Positions 32,490-46,486 of a stretch of DNA of 64,000 bases are shown in pieces; the stretch's first letter is position 1; the number at the start of each line of letters is the position of its first letter. Below the pieces are notes generated by a model. That model was not told the DNA's origin and did not search any database. It saw only the letters and a program-made list of their open reading frames with translations. This DNA is from Fragum whitleyi. Taxonomy: Eukaryota; Mollusca; Bivalvia; Cardiida; Cardiidae. Both the position numbers and the translations under genes were made by a program. The stretch lies in the NCBI GenBank assembly GCA_948146395.1, contig OX411555.1, forward strand, positions 59,706,187-59,770,186, in the 5' to 3' direction.

Positions 32490-33906
32490 TTTTATTGATA
32501 ATACTTTACATTTTTGTTCAATTACATTGAATCATAAGATATGAATAGAGAATTTGTTATTTTAATGGAGGAATGAATCTAAAAGCATAATTACACTTAT
32601 CTTTGAATCCGCTTCGTGTATTCATACAATGTGGTCATGTTTTTAGTTTCATTTCTCAAAGAAATCAACAAATATTGTCTCTTCATCTCTTAAATAGACA
32701 AGACATTTGCAAATGTTTGTCGCTATTTGACTAAATGCAATTTAGAAATTTCTCTTTTTTATGCTAGACACACCTTAATTATTCTACATTGTCTGAGTAA
32801 ACGCAATGTAAAATGCTGCACTGTATTTATCATGGGCATATCAAGGATTTTAAAATTCATACGCACAGAATTGGCGACCACTCGAAAATATACTGAACGC
32901 AAAAAGTTTAGTCGCACTTTTTATAACGTCACAAAGAAGTCAACCAATGTAACGAAGCAAAAGCTTTTATTTGAAATATATTTGTCATCCTATTGGCTTA
33001 CTTTTTGTCATAACTTTTTTAATTTCACTCTCAGACATACGTCTGACATGACGTAAATGTGAATTTTACGTACTTAGTTGATAGTTGCGTGTAACAAAAT
33101 TAATTAATGTTCTTTTTGTTTTATTGGATTACTCTTATTCCGCATAAACATTAAACACTAAACTGTATTGCATCCTTCGAAAAAGAGCGAGGTTGTGACA
33201 TGACGTAAATCAAATGGATAGCGCATGGACATGTCGAATACGGTGTGCATATCTGGGAGGTGGTGAAATTGCATTTAGCCTCTGCGACTATCGTTTTTAT
33301 TATCATACGGTTCCTTGCGAATAAATATTGACATAATATGACCCATTTCGTTTTACAGATCTTGTTAAACGACCATAGGAGTGCAGTCGAACGTCATGCC
33401 GTTACGTTAAAAATGGAATGCTTTCATTATCCCAACTGATTGCAATTGGTAAAAACATCACTTAGGATCATTCGAGTCTTATTTTTTTATCAATGGAACC
33501 CCATTGAAAAGAACCTACCTGTAAACAAGTTAAATTAACGCCGCCGTGCCTTCAATCGAACGTTAGTGATCGCTTAACCAGAAAAGCGCAATTATTCAAT
33601 TTCTTAGGTTAGAAAGAAACAGAAGAAACTTTTTTCCTTCCCGATTAACAATATTCTGCAAAATTATCTGTGATAAAACAATTGTTGCATTTTTGTGAGT
33701 TAGGTGTAAAGATGATGATGAAGAGTCACCAGAAAGATCCCATACTCTAACCAACCTTTTTTTTTATTGAAACAAGATACCCGAACATAATGTTGATCAC
33801 AAGAAACATTTTTTGTGATAGAAATTGGAAGTAACGTTCCTTAATTAAACTGTGTCACTTTTCCATTCTACCGGTCTGTTCAAAATCATGTCATTGCGGT
33901 TGGCTA
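32490..33906. other. Stretch without a recognised gene (unit A)
   Basis: AT-rich, with a 109-codon plus frame at 32727-33056 that shows no domain and no codon evidence, being identical in all copies. No repeats were recognised besides a short (GAT)n near 33713. Confidence 0.4.
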
Positions 33907-33911
33907 TTTTC

Positions 33912-36260
33912 CACTGTAGGGAAACACTGCACGGTAGTTTGCAACGGTATATTCAAAATGGCGGATAGGCGTTCGTGAAAAAGTAAGTGTTCTTTATTTT
34001 TGTTCGATATTACTATGATCTGTCATCCTGTAAAATAATGACAACATTTACGTAATCAGCTTTGAATACATTATCCATCGTACCTAATGATTAAACGTCC
34101 TATAGCACCGCCTGTGTGTAATACAGCTTCAAACATTGTGCTTTGATGAAATTTAAAATTGAAGCGCAAAACGAAAGTAGAAATGGCCATAAATGGCCTA
34201 AAATGACCACACCAGCAAAATCAAATGTGGCGGTGGATGGGGACAAGGTATCTCCCTTAATATGACCCAAAATGTATTGGATCTAGTCCCTTGTCTAGGA
34301 AATATAGACACTTGAAAAATTCGACGATGTACGCTACAGTTAAAACCGAAACTAAACCGCTGTACAGTGCGGTATATGGATATATTTGTACTCACCGGTT
34401 TAAATTTCGAATGAAAATCTGTACGCAACGGTTTATATAAATTATCATGTGAAAATCTTTCAGCGGGTGGAATAGCGCGAAAAGGTGAAAGGTGACTTTG
34501 TACTATTTAATCTTGGTTAATACTGCAGAAAGACGAATATGTTCTTTTTCTTATTTTATTTTGTTTTGCCTGGAAATGAAGAAAACCGTCGAAAGAGTAT
34601 CATTAAACACAGTTTTAAATCTAATCTAATGTTTCTATTTAATTCTTCTGTCCTTCCTCAATAATTTTGTAAGACCCTGTACACATCGTTAAGATTAAAG
34701 CGCTTAACAAAGGCATAAAACTTATCAATATTTCAGACATTCTTCTCGATGATGTAATAAGCCTGAAAAATGTTAAAAGCATATCAGGAATAAGGAATTC
34801 TAGAAAAACTTACTTTCAAACCCCAAACATCTTTTCAATAACTTTGTTTCTGGAACGGTAAAATGTATACTAGATTCCTTTGAAGGAGTTTATCAAGGAA
34901 TTTAAGGCAAAAGCAAGAACTATCTAGCAATAACTTTGGAAGATTGGAAGGACGTAAAGACATGCAGCTTGGCAACTACATGCTTCCGTGATTTTTCTCT
35001 AAAAATTTAAAATGTCTTTTAAATTAAAAATGTTGTTGAAGGAAATTACAAGATATTTGTCTTGAAGAGATAACTAAAAGAAAAAAAGCTATTTTCTTAT
35101 GTGAATCAGAACTATTGAGTATTAAATCATTTATTTTGATAAGATTTCTTCTAACTGTAAGCTTCTAAAGTTGAATGTTAAAAAAACGAAAGCATTTCGT
35201 ATGATATCAGAAACAACAATCTAGGTTCAAACTTATAAAACTGTTTTGATTACTAAACAGAAACTTTCTAAGACATAGAATTAAGTAGATACATAACATT
35301 AGATTTAAAATGGTGTTTAATGATACTCTCTCGGTTATTTTTCTTCATTTAAATACAAAACAAACTAAAAGCAACAACAAGGAAAAAATCATAAAATTAA
35401 TATTTCATCACCGAGAAGAATGTCTGAAATATACTCCGACAATTTTTAAGTTTCATGCCTTTGTTAAGCGCTTTAGTCTTAACGATTTGTATAAGGTCTA
35501 ATAAAATTATTGAGGAAGGACAGAAGAATTAAGTAGAAACATTAAATTAGATTTAAAACTGTGTTTAATGACACTCTTTCGACGATTTCTTCATTTCAAG
35601 GCAAAACAAATAAAAATAAGACAAAGAACATATTCGTCTTTCTGCAGTATTAAGCAAGATTAAATGGTATCAAAGTCACCTTTCACCTTTTCGTGCTATT
35701 CAATCTGTTGAAAGATTTTTACATAATAATTTATATAAACCGTTGCGTACAGATTTTTCATTTAAAATTTAAACCGGTGAGTACAAATATATCCATATAC
35801 CGCACTGTTCAGTGATTTAGTTTCGGTTTTAACTGTAGCGTACACCGTCGAATTTTTCAAGTGTCTATATTTCCTAGACAAGGGGCTAGATCCAATACAT
35901 TTTGGGTCATATTTAGGGAGATACCTTGTACCAATCCACCGCCACATTTGATTTTGCTGGTGTGGTCATTTTAGGCCATTTATGGCCATGTCTACTTTCG
36001 TTTTGCGCTTCAATTTTAAATTTCATCAAAGCACAATGTTTGAAGCTGTATTACACACAGATGGTGCTATAGGACGTTTAATCATTAGGTACGGTGGATA
36101 ATGTATTCAAAGCTGATTGCGTAAATGTTGTCATTATTTTACAGGATGACAGATTATAATAATATCGAACAAAAATAAAGAACAGTTACCTTTTCATGAA
36201 CGCCTATCCGCCATTTTGAATATACCGTTGCAAACTACCGTACAGTGTTTCCATACAGTG
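33912..36260. mobile_element. 2.35-kb foldback element with CACTG termini (unit A)
   Basis: Ends CACTGTAGGGAAACACTGCA and, inverted, CACTGTATGGAAACACTGTA, flanked by the 5-bp direct repeat TTTTC (33907-33911, 36261-36265). The arms (33912 to about 34755, and about 35398 to 36260) are complementary over ~850 bp and enclose ~640 bp. Part of the right arm is tandemly repeated (35276-35380 resembles 35524-35620). No transposase. CAC-starting ends with a 5-bp target duplication are found in Transib/RAG-like transposons, and CACTG also in CACTA/Chapaev groups, so the class is unresolved. Copy B 48351-50689. Confidence 0.8.
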
Positions 36261-36448
36261 TTTTCGTCTAACATAACAAAATTATTGGATTGTGGGAGGA
36301 AATTGGACAGAATTATAATTGATGCCATTCATTTTGTGAAAGATGAATCACATCTTGAAATATATCCCATCGAAGAGAAAACGACTAAACTTTTTGCGCT
36401 CAGTATATATATATATATATGGACGTTAGAAAAGACTTAGGGTTGCGG

Positions 36449-36592
36449 ACCTGTAAAAAGTCCGCATTGTTTCCGAAGTAATAACCTTTAACGGTGTTAA
36501 CCGAGGTTTCCCAATGATTTTATTAGGAATCCTTGGTCAACATTGTGAAAGATAATGAATTCCGAAATGTTGCGAATCTATTACAGGTCCAC
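36449..36592. repeat. Small foldback (unit A)
   Basis: GGACCTGTAA pairs with TTACAGGTCC, and GTTAACCGAGGTTTCC with GGAATCCTTGGTCAAC. Related debris is at 741-830. A (TA)n run precedes it at 36405-36420. Confidence 0.65.
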
Positions 36593-36789
36593 GGTCTTAA
36601 TCCAACTGACGCCATTACTCTCCTTTTGGTGAGAAATGGAGGACAGAACAAGGATCTTAAGGGATAAATGAAGTGAATTCAAAATCAAAGAATGGCCAAT
36701 ACAACGTAACTACAGCTTGAAAAAGCTGTCGTTACGATGATATTATCATTCTTCATTTTTCGACAGAGGATTTATTTCGTAGTACGCAC

Positions 36790-37958
36790 TTGTGCACCTT
36801 GAATATTTCTAATTGTTGATTTAGACGCACTATAATTGTCCCTAATTGTAATTCAGGTGTCCCTCATTGTTGATTTAGATGCACTGTTATTGTTCCTCAT
36901 TGTAATACTGGGCACGCTATCAGTTGTCCCTCATTGTTGGTCTAGACAAACTGTAAATCTTAATCTTTGTTCGATTGTTGACGCGATGTAGATGGTCCTT
37001 ATTTTTTGACTGTACGAACTATGGATGTTCTTTATTGTTGAACCGAGCATTCTTTTAATGTTGACTCATTATCATACTTGGTGCGCTTTAAATATCAATC
37101 AATGTTGGTCTAGACGAATTGTAAATGTTTTTTATTATTACTAGATGTGCTTTAGATGATCATCATTGTACGTCTAGACGAACTGTAAATGTCCCTCATC
37201 ATTATTCTTGATGCGCTTTAGGTATTCATCATTGTTGATCTAGACGAATTATAATCATCATGATTATTATACTTGATGCGCTTTAGATATTCATCATTGT
37301 TAGTCTAGACGAATTGTAAATTTTACTTATGTTTACACTAGATGTATTCGATGTAAACGTTCCTCGCTTTTAAATATGACATAGCATAAATGTAATTCAC
37401 TAAAATACATGGTAAATTGTAAATGTCCCTTATTGTTAGACACGAGCCACGCACATTTTTCTCTGTGTATACTATATGCATCTGTTAAAAGAACAAGACA
37501 ACATTTAATTTTGGAAATTTGCGATAGGTAAACAAAAATAATAAAAAAAAATATTATAAAAGGTTAAACAGAGCAGGTCGGTGGCATGTTCTTTGTGAAT
37601 TACCAAAGGGCAATTTCACAAAAGTATAGTTACGGTTCTTGTGCATTGCACTTCGCCTCAATGAGATCCATCCATTCATGATGTTTCATGATTCTAGCTT
37701 GCATACTTTTTGGACAAAAAAACAGTTATAAATTTAACAAAGGGCAATTACTCAATAAAATATGATGAGTAGAGTTATGGTTCTTGTGTACTTCACTCAT
37801 TTTCAATGAGATCAATCCCCTTGTGGAATTTATTATTCTAGCTTGCAAACATCTTTTAGAACTTGCTCCGTACAAAAAAAGATTACGGTCGGAAGAACAG
37901 ACCGACATACCGACCGACAAGTGCAAACCAACATACACACTCTTCTTCGATGGGAAAA

Positions 37959-37960
<2 letters not shown>
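36790..37960 (+). repeat. Minisatellite plus bivalve repeat at the end of unit A
   Basis: 36790-37470 consists of irregular ~37-bp units, often paired to ~75 bp, with 'attgttagtctagacgaattgtaaat' and 'gatgcgctttagatattcatc'. 37500-37960 is the two-unit bivalve repeat. Nearly identical at 51220-52388. Confidence 0.7.
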
Positions 37961-38149
<189 letters not shown>

Positions 38150-38325
38150 GTTACATATAACACTACCACAACGCTGACATTCAATGCAAAATCTATAATA
38201 TAATTATATCTGAACTAAAAATTACTGCCTGCTTTCTTTTTGTATATTTGGGACAAGTGAAGCTAGACTGATCGAATTTTCCAACAACGTTTGAAGCGAA
38301 ATTTGAATTCAAAAGATAAATGGTA

Positions 38326-38761
38326 CAGTTAGAAACATCGTGAAATTGACAATGAGAATGATATTGGAATACTTTAGGAATAAAATAAAATAAGTGCGTG
38401 GCGTGAATTTTGAGTTAATTTAATGGAAGGTAATCCAATATAGCAAATTTTGTTCAGGATGAACAAAATTAGCGATATTGATTACCTCCCTTTAATAAAA
38501 AATGAATACAAGATCTATAGATGCCTTCTTTTTTGTTCAAGAACCTATAAGACGCTTACAGTTTGAATTATGTCAGTGAAATCGCGACTCTTCCTTATCC
38601 AAATTTATTTTAAATGACGTTGTTGATTCTATATTTTTCAATTGGTTTGATCGTTTTTTATGGTTTGAGTGAGCGTTTGGAATTAATGAATGGAGCGCTG
38701 AGTGAACGACTTAGAATGGTTTTGATTGAGGTGAATGTCAATTTCACGATGTAACTAACTG
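38326..38761. mobile_element. R1 MITE (unit B)
   Basis: Copy of 23290-23725 with the same TA flanks and position next to the peptide exon. Confidence 0.8.
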
Positions 38762-38768
38762 TAAAAGG

Positions 38769-38951
38769 TTACCTGCAATACCCCATCATTATCCGACAAT
38801 ACCCTAATGTACCCAAAGCCCCTTTACGGCATCTTTTCCGCACACATTCTAGTAGTCCATAACATTGGTCCTGTACATACCAGGATGTCTGTATGGTGAC
38901 CACCATGGCCAAGCTCAACAAGACTAGCACTAGAATATATCTTATATACAT
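38769..38951 (-). CDS. Cysteine-rich secreted peptide, unit B
   Basis: ATG at 38951, TAA at 38771-38769, exon from 38960 after TGTTTTGCAG. The 60-aa product is identical to that of unit A (signal segment, five Cys, Gly-x-Cys before the fourth). The overlapping donor TGCAG|GTAACC is also kept. The duplication raises copy number without changing the peptide. Confidence 0.6.
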   Translation of the reverse strand: MYIRYILVLVLLSLAMVVTIQTSWYVQDQCYGLLECVRKRCRKGALGTLGYCRIMMGYCR

Positions 38952-39586
38952 TTTCGGGAACTGCAAAACAGTACAATATGAATGTTAATCATGTAGACCA
39001 CGTGCATGGATCCGGGGACAAGCGTTAGGTTCGAGAAACCGTTATCTCCTGTTATTTTCGATGTAGAATTGATCTTTGATCGCTCACTTGAAACTGCTTG
39101 TCTATACTGTTGTAGTAAGATAGATTGATTATTTTATTTTAACAATGTCAATATTGTATGTAACTAAGTTTCTATCTTTAGATAACATTATCTCAATAAG
39201 CAAGACAGGTGTATATTCTATCCAATTAAGTATGAGCGAATATAAACTTCTTGAATTGTCCAAAAAGGAATAACTATTTAAAAATGCACAATCCAAATGG
39301 TTAAATCCGGAGTGTAGGTATGGAAGCAGTCCAAATTATTGGACCAACTAATTTCAGGCCCGGTCGGGACCCGTTGTTGTTTTGTTTTTTCAGCCGGAAA
39401 CAAGCCCTGCGTTCAGGCTGAAAAAATGTTACAAACCGTTTTCAAAGTAAACCCTACCTTGCAGGTAAGTGTACGTATACGCGGGGTTTAACTTGAACCG
39501 TTTAGCCACCCTGAACGCAGGGCTACAAAAAACAACAAACACATGCCCCGTTCGGGCCAGAAATAAGTTTGCCCATTGTTGGCAAT

Positions 39587-40617
39587 TAGATTACTACGCC
39601 CGATACCGCTTTGCATACGGGCGCAACTCGCGTTTTTTTATAATGTTAGTTGAGTTGATTGGTTTGCTACTTGTCAGTTAATTTATTCATTCGATTATTC
39701 CGTCTAACAATCGTTATACTACTGTTTTTCGAGGGGCACAGGATCGTGGGCTCTTACATTTACATTAAATTAAACTCTATGAAGAAGTTGTTTTTTACTG
39801 TGGGAACACAAGAAATTGATAGTCAGTTTCTCCCTTTCCCACCTTATACTCATGCCCAATAAGTTTTTAATTTCAACTCTAGATATATATCAAATTACAC
39901 TCATGTTGATATATTGTCTGCAACCTGTTCAAAGTTTGCCCAGTCTAAAATTTTGTCGTCTGCTTAAGGGTTTACGGATGGGACAAGGCTTTTAAATTGT
40001 TCTAATTTAATATAATCCATTACAGTACAACAACTGTTTAGACAAGTCCAAATTGTAAAGGGTTGCAGATTACATACAATATGTGGACAAATTAGTAAAA
40101 CTTGTAGCAAAAAGGGTAGATTATACTAGAGAGAAAGAAGAAAGTATAAGTTAGCAGCATTTTCTTACTTTCCCTATTAGCAAGGTCATCCGTCAAGATC
40201 AAATATAAAATCTATGTATCTTTAACACAGCAGTGACTTTCGCAGTGGGTAGTAATGAAATATCTGGTATACATGTTAAGGACAAAGTGAAAAGGTTCGA
40301 GGCTATAAGGTTATAGTCCTGAAAATTGACCTCGTGTGTTGTTTTGGGTTCGGTTGTTTCGTCTTTTCAGCTCCCTCGCCGTCAGTATTATCGGTACTTT
40401 GATCTAGCACAGCGTAGTCATATGCAAGTAATGCGTTGAACACACAAAGCACTTCGTGTCGCACAAAAGTATACTAGACATATTTTTTGCGTGCGCGTGA
40501 GCACTAAAGAGCTACGTAGTACACACGTTGTTCGGCTTTAGACTCGATAATCTTTTTTTTCTAGGCAAATTCCAATTTTTTACAGGGTTGTTTCCCATGG
40601 CCTGCTTAACAAGGCCA
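39587..40617 (+). repeat. Left arm of long inverted repeat (unit B)
   Basis: Copy of 24551-25600; pairs with 43970-44974. Confidence 0.85.
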
Positions 40618-43600
40618 AAAATCATGCTGAAATATTCATAAACCAATACAAAAATGTCAGATCCACAGCTGGGATAACGAAATAAGAGATATCGTCTTAA
40701 TTTCACTGTGGTATTTGATGTTAAACGGGTCCCCGTTTTTCAAAAAAGGGAAAACGCTTTTATTAAATAATTAATAATTACCCTGCGTTAAGGAGGCGAA
40801 TCTTTTACATACGTTTAAAGATTGATACCCTGATTTGTACGGTAGTAAACGTGAAAAGCGGGGTATCGTTTCTGAGAAGTTTCGCCAGCGGTTTCATCTA
40901 AAACGCAGGGCTTTAATATATACCACTTCATAAATGATTCGCAAATTGTATAACCGAGAAGCATTTTTGGTTAAAATGCTAAAAAAATAGGGATTCCCGA
41001 AGAACATAATGGGTAAAAACGTGGAAAAAATAATCGGAGTAAATAAAAGAAATGGAATAAGCGAAATTTAAAAGCCGTGAGTATTTTAAGTGACAGTTTC
41101 CATATTTGATATAGATGTACGCATTTACACCCATTTAAAAATACAAATTGTTACCAACCACTTTATCCTTCGTTACGGACCAATGATACTCACCGAAATT
41201 CATTCCAGTTGATATCAGATAGGGTTTTGTTTTCAATATGAACCGGACGCTTAATTTGAGCGATAAGAGCGTTTAGTTTCGTATTTTTTTTCTAAATTTA
41301 AAGCGGCCTTTCTCAATCTATATCGCATGCATTGACAATAGCAAACACTCAATGCATTGACCGACGACGATAAATGAGCCTATAAGTATTATTACCAAGA
41401 AAATTCAAATATGCGACAAGCAAAGATTCTGGCTTTTGATAGTCTGACCAGAGTTTTAACTCTGCCCTTTGTATATAGAAAAGGTCTTAGTGTTTCTTTA
41501 ATGCTTTTCGGTGGTTTATCGAGAAATAACGGTAGATTATCATTTGATAATCTCACTGCAAAAGCAGTGAAATTATCAAAAACTCATACCCAGCTTTTGT
41601 GCATTTCATCCTATCTGACGTCATCTATGCGGGGCGAAATAAGTGACGTCACAATGAACGTCGCATAGCAATCACGTGCAAAATGACGCGCTTTACGACA
41701 TTATGTCCTAGAAATTTCACATTTTGTCTCATTTTTGCAATAAAGAAATAGAATAATCGTTTGTTTTTCGAGTAAGATCAATTAATATTTCATTTCGTGA
41801 ACAACAAAGCTATATTTTCACTCGTGGCGTTGCCACTCGTGAAAATATAGCTTTTGTTTTTTACTCAATGAAATATAAATCGATCTTACACTCAAACAAA
41901 CGATTATCCTCTATGTCTTTAGTCAGCCAGGGAAGTTTTCTAGTTACAATATATGGACATCTAGGCTGCTAAATGCTGGGTCTTCACGTACAAGCCTAAT
42001 TTTGAGAAGCATTATGCACAGGCTCAAATAATTCTGCCATTCAAATAGGTTTTTCAATCATATCAATTGTTCAAGAACCACTACAGAATCAGTCCTGCGT
42101 TTAAGTTAGTAGTTTTTTTCAGAACGTTTGAAAATTTGAATCCCGCTTTGCATTTGTAATCGCTTGCAAAGCGGAGTGTAATTTATTTACGTTTGCAAAC
42201 TTATTTTCTCCTTGAACTGGGGCATATATTGTTCCTCGGGGAACTAAAATTAAATGGCTTTTCGTACTACTATACAATGGGCTAACTTATTTCTCGCCCG
42301 CTTTCGGGTCGAGTGTAGACTGGTCTCACTGTCGAATATCAGAATAGCCTGTTCTAGGCTATTCTGATAGTCAATATGTGGACCAGTCTAGAGCTGGTAG
42401 CCCGCTTTCTGAGAGATACTCTGATATTGCGGGCAACAGTACCCACCCGGGGTGAGAAATAAGTTGGCCCTATAACAGCACAAACATTCGTTATAAACTA
42501 GAAAGTTAGAAGCGTCGGTCCGGACCATAAACAAAGTATACATCAGCCCTGTGTTCAGGATGTAAAAGCGCTTCGCAAGCGCTTTGGAATGATACCCCGC
42601 TTTGCACGTGCACATACGTGCAAAGCGGGGTATCATTTCGAAAGCGCTTCGCTAACGTTTTCATCCTGAACGCAGGGCAGTTCACAGATCTTTTTGACTA
42701 TAATTTTTTTATCTGTCCTGCTTACAAGACAAAATAGTCGCAACACATTTGAGGAATGCAAGCACACATTGCATGGGCAGATTCAAAGTGGGTATGATTT
42801 ATAAACATTCGCAAAAAGGCAATAATATCCTCAAAACAGGACTCGTCTGATATCGCAACTTCAAGGATCGACTTGTTAGCTTTCTGCAATTTAATAGAGA
42901 GAAAAAATGAATAATAATTAAATAAATAAATATCATTATTATCACTTACTTTAAACATCTGTTTAGTTCCTTTTTATGTGCTGGGTCCATAAAGAATAAT
43001 GGGTAGTCCTTCGTCCTCGATCCAGTGCTAAGTAAAGGTAATAAATACCTATACACCGTATAGGCACTTGCAGTCTTTTAGCCCTTGGACATTAAAATTA
43101 GATAAAAGAAGCTTTAACAAGGCCACGAGTTTCTTCATCACAATCATTGAAAATTGTAATGAAAACAGCCCAGCGTTAAGGATGACAAAGAGGTGCAAAA
43201 TGTTTGCCAATTTTTTCCTGCTTTGCACGTGCACTTGCTTGCAAAGCAGAGTCAATTTGACAAATAGTATGCTCCGTTTTGCCATCCTGAACACAGGGCA
43301 AGTCTTATTGAAGTAAAATATTTCAACTAAGAAAGTCAGCATGTTATCCAATTTCTTCGGCAACTTTCTTAAACTAATCATAATAAAGTATAGCCCACGG
43401 TATTTACAATAAACAAGTTCATGCGGAACATTTCTCGGACATTTCCGTAAACTTGAAAGTAACTCGGACGTAAGGTCCCAGTATGTAGTAGAGTGTGAAA
43501 TATGCGAATTGGCCATGGTCAAAATTAGAAATAATAGGCAAAGGTCAGTTTTGAGTAGATGTTTAAACGTGTTAATGCAAAAAGTTGCTTTAAATGATCC

Positions 43601-43969
43601 TACGATGTAATTTTGAGACCATTTATGAATGCAAAACTAACAGGTCATGACCTTCTCACAGTTTCTATGCACCCGGTGACACTGTAAACAAAAGGTGGTG
43701 GGGTATCGGATTCTAGCCGGCTGTTCGGGCCGAAAAAATTGGGTACGTATTCCACAGAATATTGTGAAAAAAGAAGATGGTTGGCAAATTCTTTGTGATG
43801 CAACACCAAAATTGGCACTATTTTTGCTCTACAAAAATCAAGCCTAACACAGATTATCATTTCCCTTGCGGCAACCATGGAAAGTTGAATTTCGTGCAAA
43901 ACAGCTTATTTTTCACCAGTTTTCGCGACCAAAACAAATAACCACGATCGGTTGAAGATATTTTGGGGT

Positions 43970-44974
43970 TTTGGCCTGGTTTAGCAGGCCATAGGAAATA
44001 ACCCTATATCCTGGCAATTGCCTAGGAAAAAGACGCTTGAATCAAAAGCCGAACAACGTGTGTACTTCGTAGCTTTTTTGTGCTTACGCGCGCGCAAAAA
44101 ATAGGTCTAGTATACGTCATCAACTTTTGTGCGACACGAAGTGCTTTGTGTGTTCAACGCAGTGCTTGCATATTACTACGCTGTGCTAAAATCAAAGTAC
44201 TGGTTGTACTGAAGGAGAGGGATCTGAATAGATGAAACAACACACGAGGTCAATTTTCTGGAATGTAACCTTGATTATTCACCTTGTCCTAATCATGTAT
44301 ACCAGATATTTTCTTACTCATCACTGCCAAAATCACTGCTGTGTTAAAGATACTTAGCTTTTATATTTGATCTTGACGGATGACCTTGCTAATAGGGAAA
44401 AGAAGAAAATGCTGCTAACTAACACTATTTCCTTTCTCCCTTACATTTTCTACCCTTTCTGCTACAAAATTAACTAATTTGCCCACATATCATATGTAAT
44501 CTGCAACCCGGTACAATTTGGACCTGTCAAGCTAAACATTTATTGGCTTGTAATTGAATAATCTAAATAAGGAAATTCAAAAGCCTTGTCCTATCCATAA
44601 ACCCTTTAACAGACGACAAAATTTTAGACTATGCCAACTTGGAACAGGTTACAGACAATAAATCGTCATGAATGTAATTTGATATATATCTAGGGTAGAA
44701 TTTAAAAACTCATTGGGTATGAGTATAGGGTGGACCATATTGACCCTTTCAATTACTTGTGTTCCCACAGTAAAATACAACGTCTTTATGGAAATCAATT
44801 CAATGTAAAAGAAAGAGCCGTCGAGCTTGTGCCCCTAGACAAACAGCATTACTACGATAGTAAGACGAAATGACCGAATGGATAATTTGACTGACTACTT
44901 GCAAACGAATCAATTCAACTGAAATTATTAAAACGCGAGTTGTGCCTGTATGCGGAATCGGGCGTAGTAATCTA
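43970..44974 (-). repeat. Right arm of long inverted repeat (unit B)
   Basis: Copy of 29531-30535. Confidence 0.85.
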
Positions 44975-46342
44975 TACCTTGGGAATTACTTGTTCTTGGC
45001 GGACTCAGCGCTATATAGTGAGCATATCGTTCGACATTATTCCTTTGAAGTGAGTTCCGAATGTGGCTTACGATCCCTATAGGTAAATGGAACCAATGGT
45101 TTCCCTCGCCTAAATAAGCCTTGTGAAAAAATTGAAAAAAATGGAGTGCATGCCTTCAAATGTCACAATGCCTCTTTATAAACCAGGCCTCAGCGCTTTT
45201 AGCGCTTTGATATTACTTGAGGACAACACGATAAAGGGTTGAAGACTTTTATTTCCATTGCGGTCCTAAATCATACCAGATCTTCTCATGCAAAAATATG
45301 GTGCGAAACAAGTGCTTCCAACCACTGCTACCCATTTTACAGCTGGGATAATTAAATGGATTCGTAAGAGGTTAGTTTTCAAATAAAGCTACACGAAAAG
45401 AAAGATATTCAAGTGCAGCTCAAAACTACATATTTACTTTTTTGCATTTTTAGTTAATCTATTACGATCGCTTTATGACTAACAATTATTTTTTAAATAA
45501 TGAAAATTAAATAGTCAACATGAAAGAATTCCTTACAAACTATCATATCAAAGTATTTTTTTCCAAACAGTAGCTTCTGTTGATTTTCAGTGAAAGATAT
45601 CTGTTTCGAACAAAAATTATGTATTTCAGCAAGTAGAAAAACTCTGAAAAAATTCCACCCAACTAAATTCAAACGTCGCGCTTTTTTTCAATATCTTAAA
45701 TAAAAAATCCAAAAGTCGGTCGAAATAGTTTCTTACGACATTAAAATATTGTTTTGAAATATAAAAAGTTTGATAACCTATTTTATTGAAAGTTGAACTC
45801 GACTGATTTATCCAGGTAAATTTTAATGAAATAAAGAGTGGAAAAAAAGAAGGCCGCCCCTAGATTGCATTGTTGAGTCCTGTTGACTAAAGAGTACGCA
45901 AGGTTAGAACCCATTGCCTCTCTCTCAATGTGTAGGATAATATCTGGAATGAGTTAGGACCACGATGGAAATAAGAGTCATTCAACCCTTTATCGTGTTA
46001 TCCTCGAGTGAAGAAAAACATAAAAAAAAATCTTCAAAAATCAATCAGACGCTTAGAATTTTAAAAAAATCAGTGAAATTGCGATAATTTCTTATTTACA
46101 ATTATTTTAAATGTAGCTGTCGATTGTAAATTTTTTGGTAATTTGGATCGTTTAATAGCGGTTTCGGTGAGTGTTTGGAATGAATAAATTGGAGCGCTGA
46201 TTGAGTGATTTAGAATGGTTTTGATTAAGTTAAATGCCAATTTCGCGATCCTACTAATAGTATTGGGGTAGGTTGTGGCAGTTTTTGTTTTTGTTTTTTT
46301 CAAGATTTTTCAAGATTCAAGTGTTAACTTTGCGCTGAATTC

Positions 46343-46486
46343 ATGAAAACCAACTTAATGGCCACCATTCTGTTCGTGATTATTCATCTGGTAAATTCCA
46401 TCGGTATTATGCCACGTTATTTTCTGTACAAAAAGACTTTACTTTTATCTTGTTATCATGAATTAGTCGCGTGTCATGTCTATTAA
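46343..46486 (+). CDS. Candidate secreted mini-peptide, unit B
   Basis: Identical to the 47-codon frame at 31904-32047, including the AATAAA overlapping the stop. Same reservations apply. Confidence 0.3.
   Translation: MKTNLMATILFVIIHLVNSIGIMPRYFLYKKTLLLSCYHELVACHVY

Noticed and set aside
32727..33056. 109-codon plus frame in each unit
   Set aside because: No recognisable domain, and the copies are too similar for a coding test; likely chance in AT-rich DNA.
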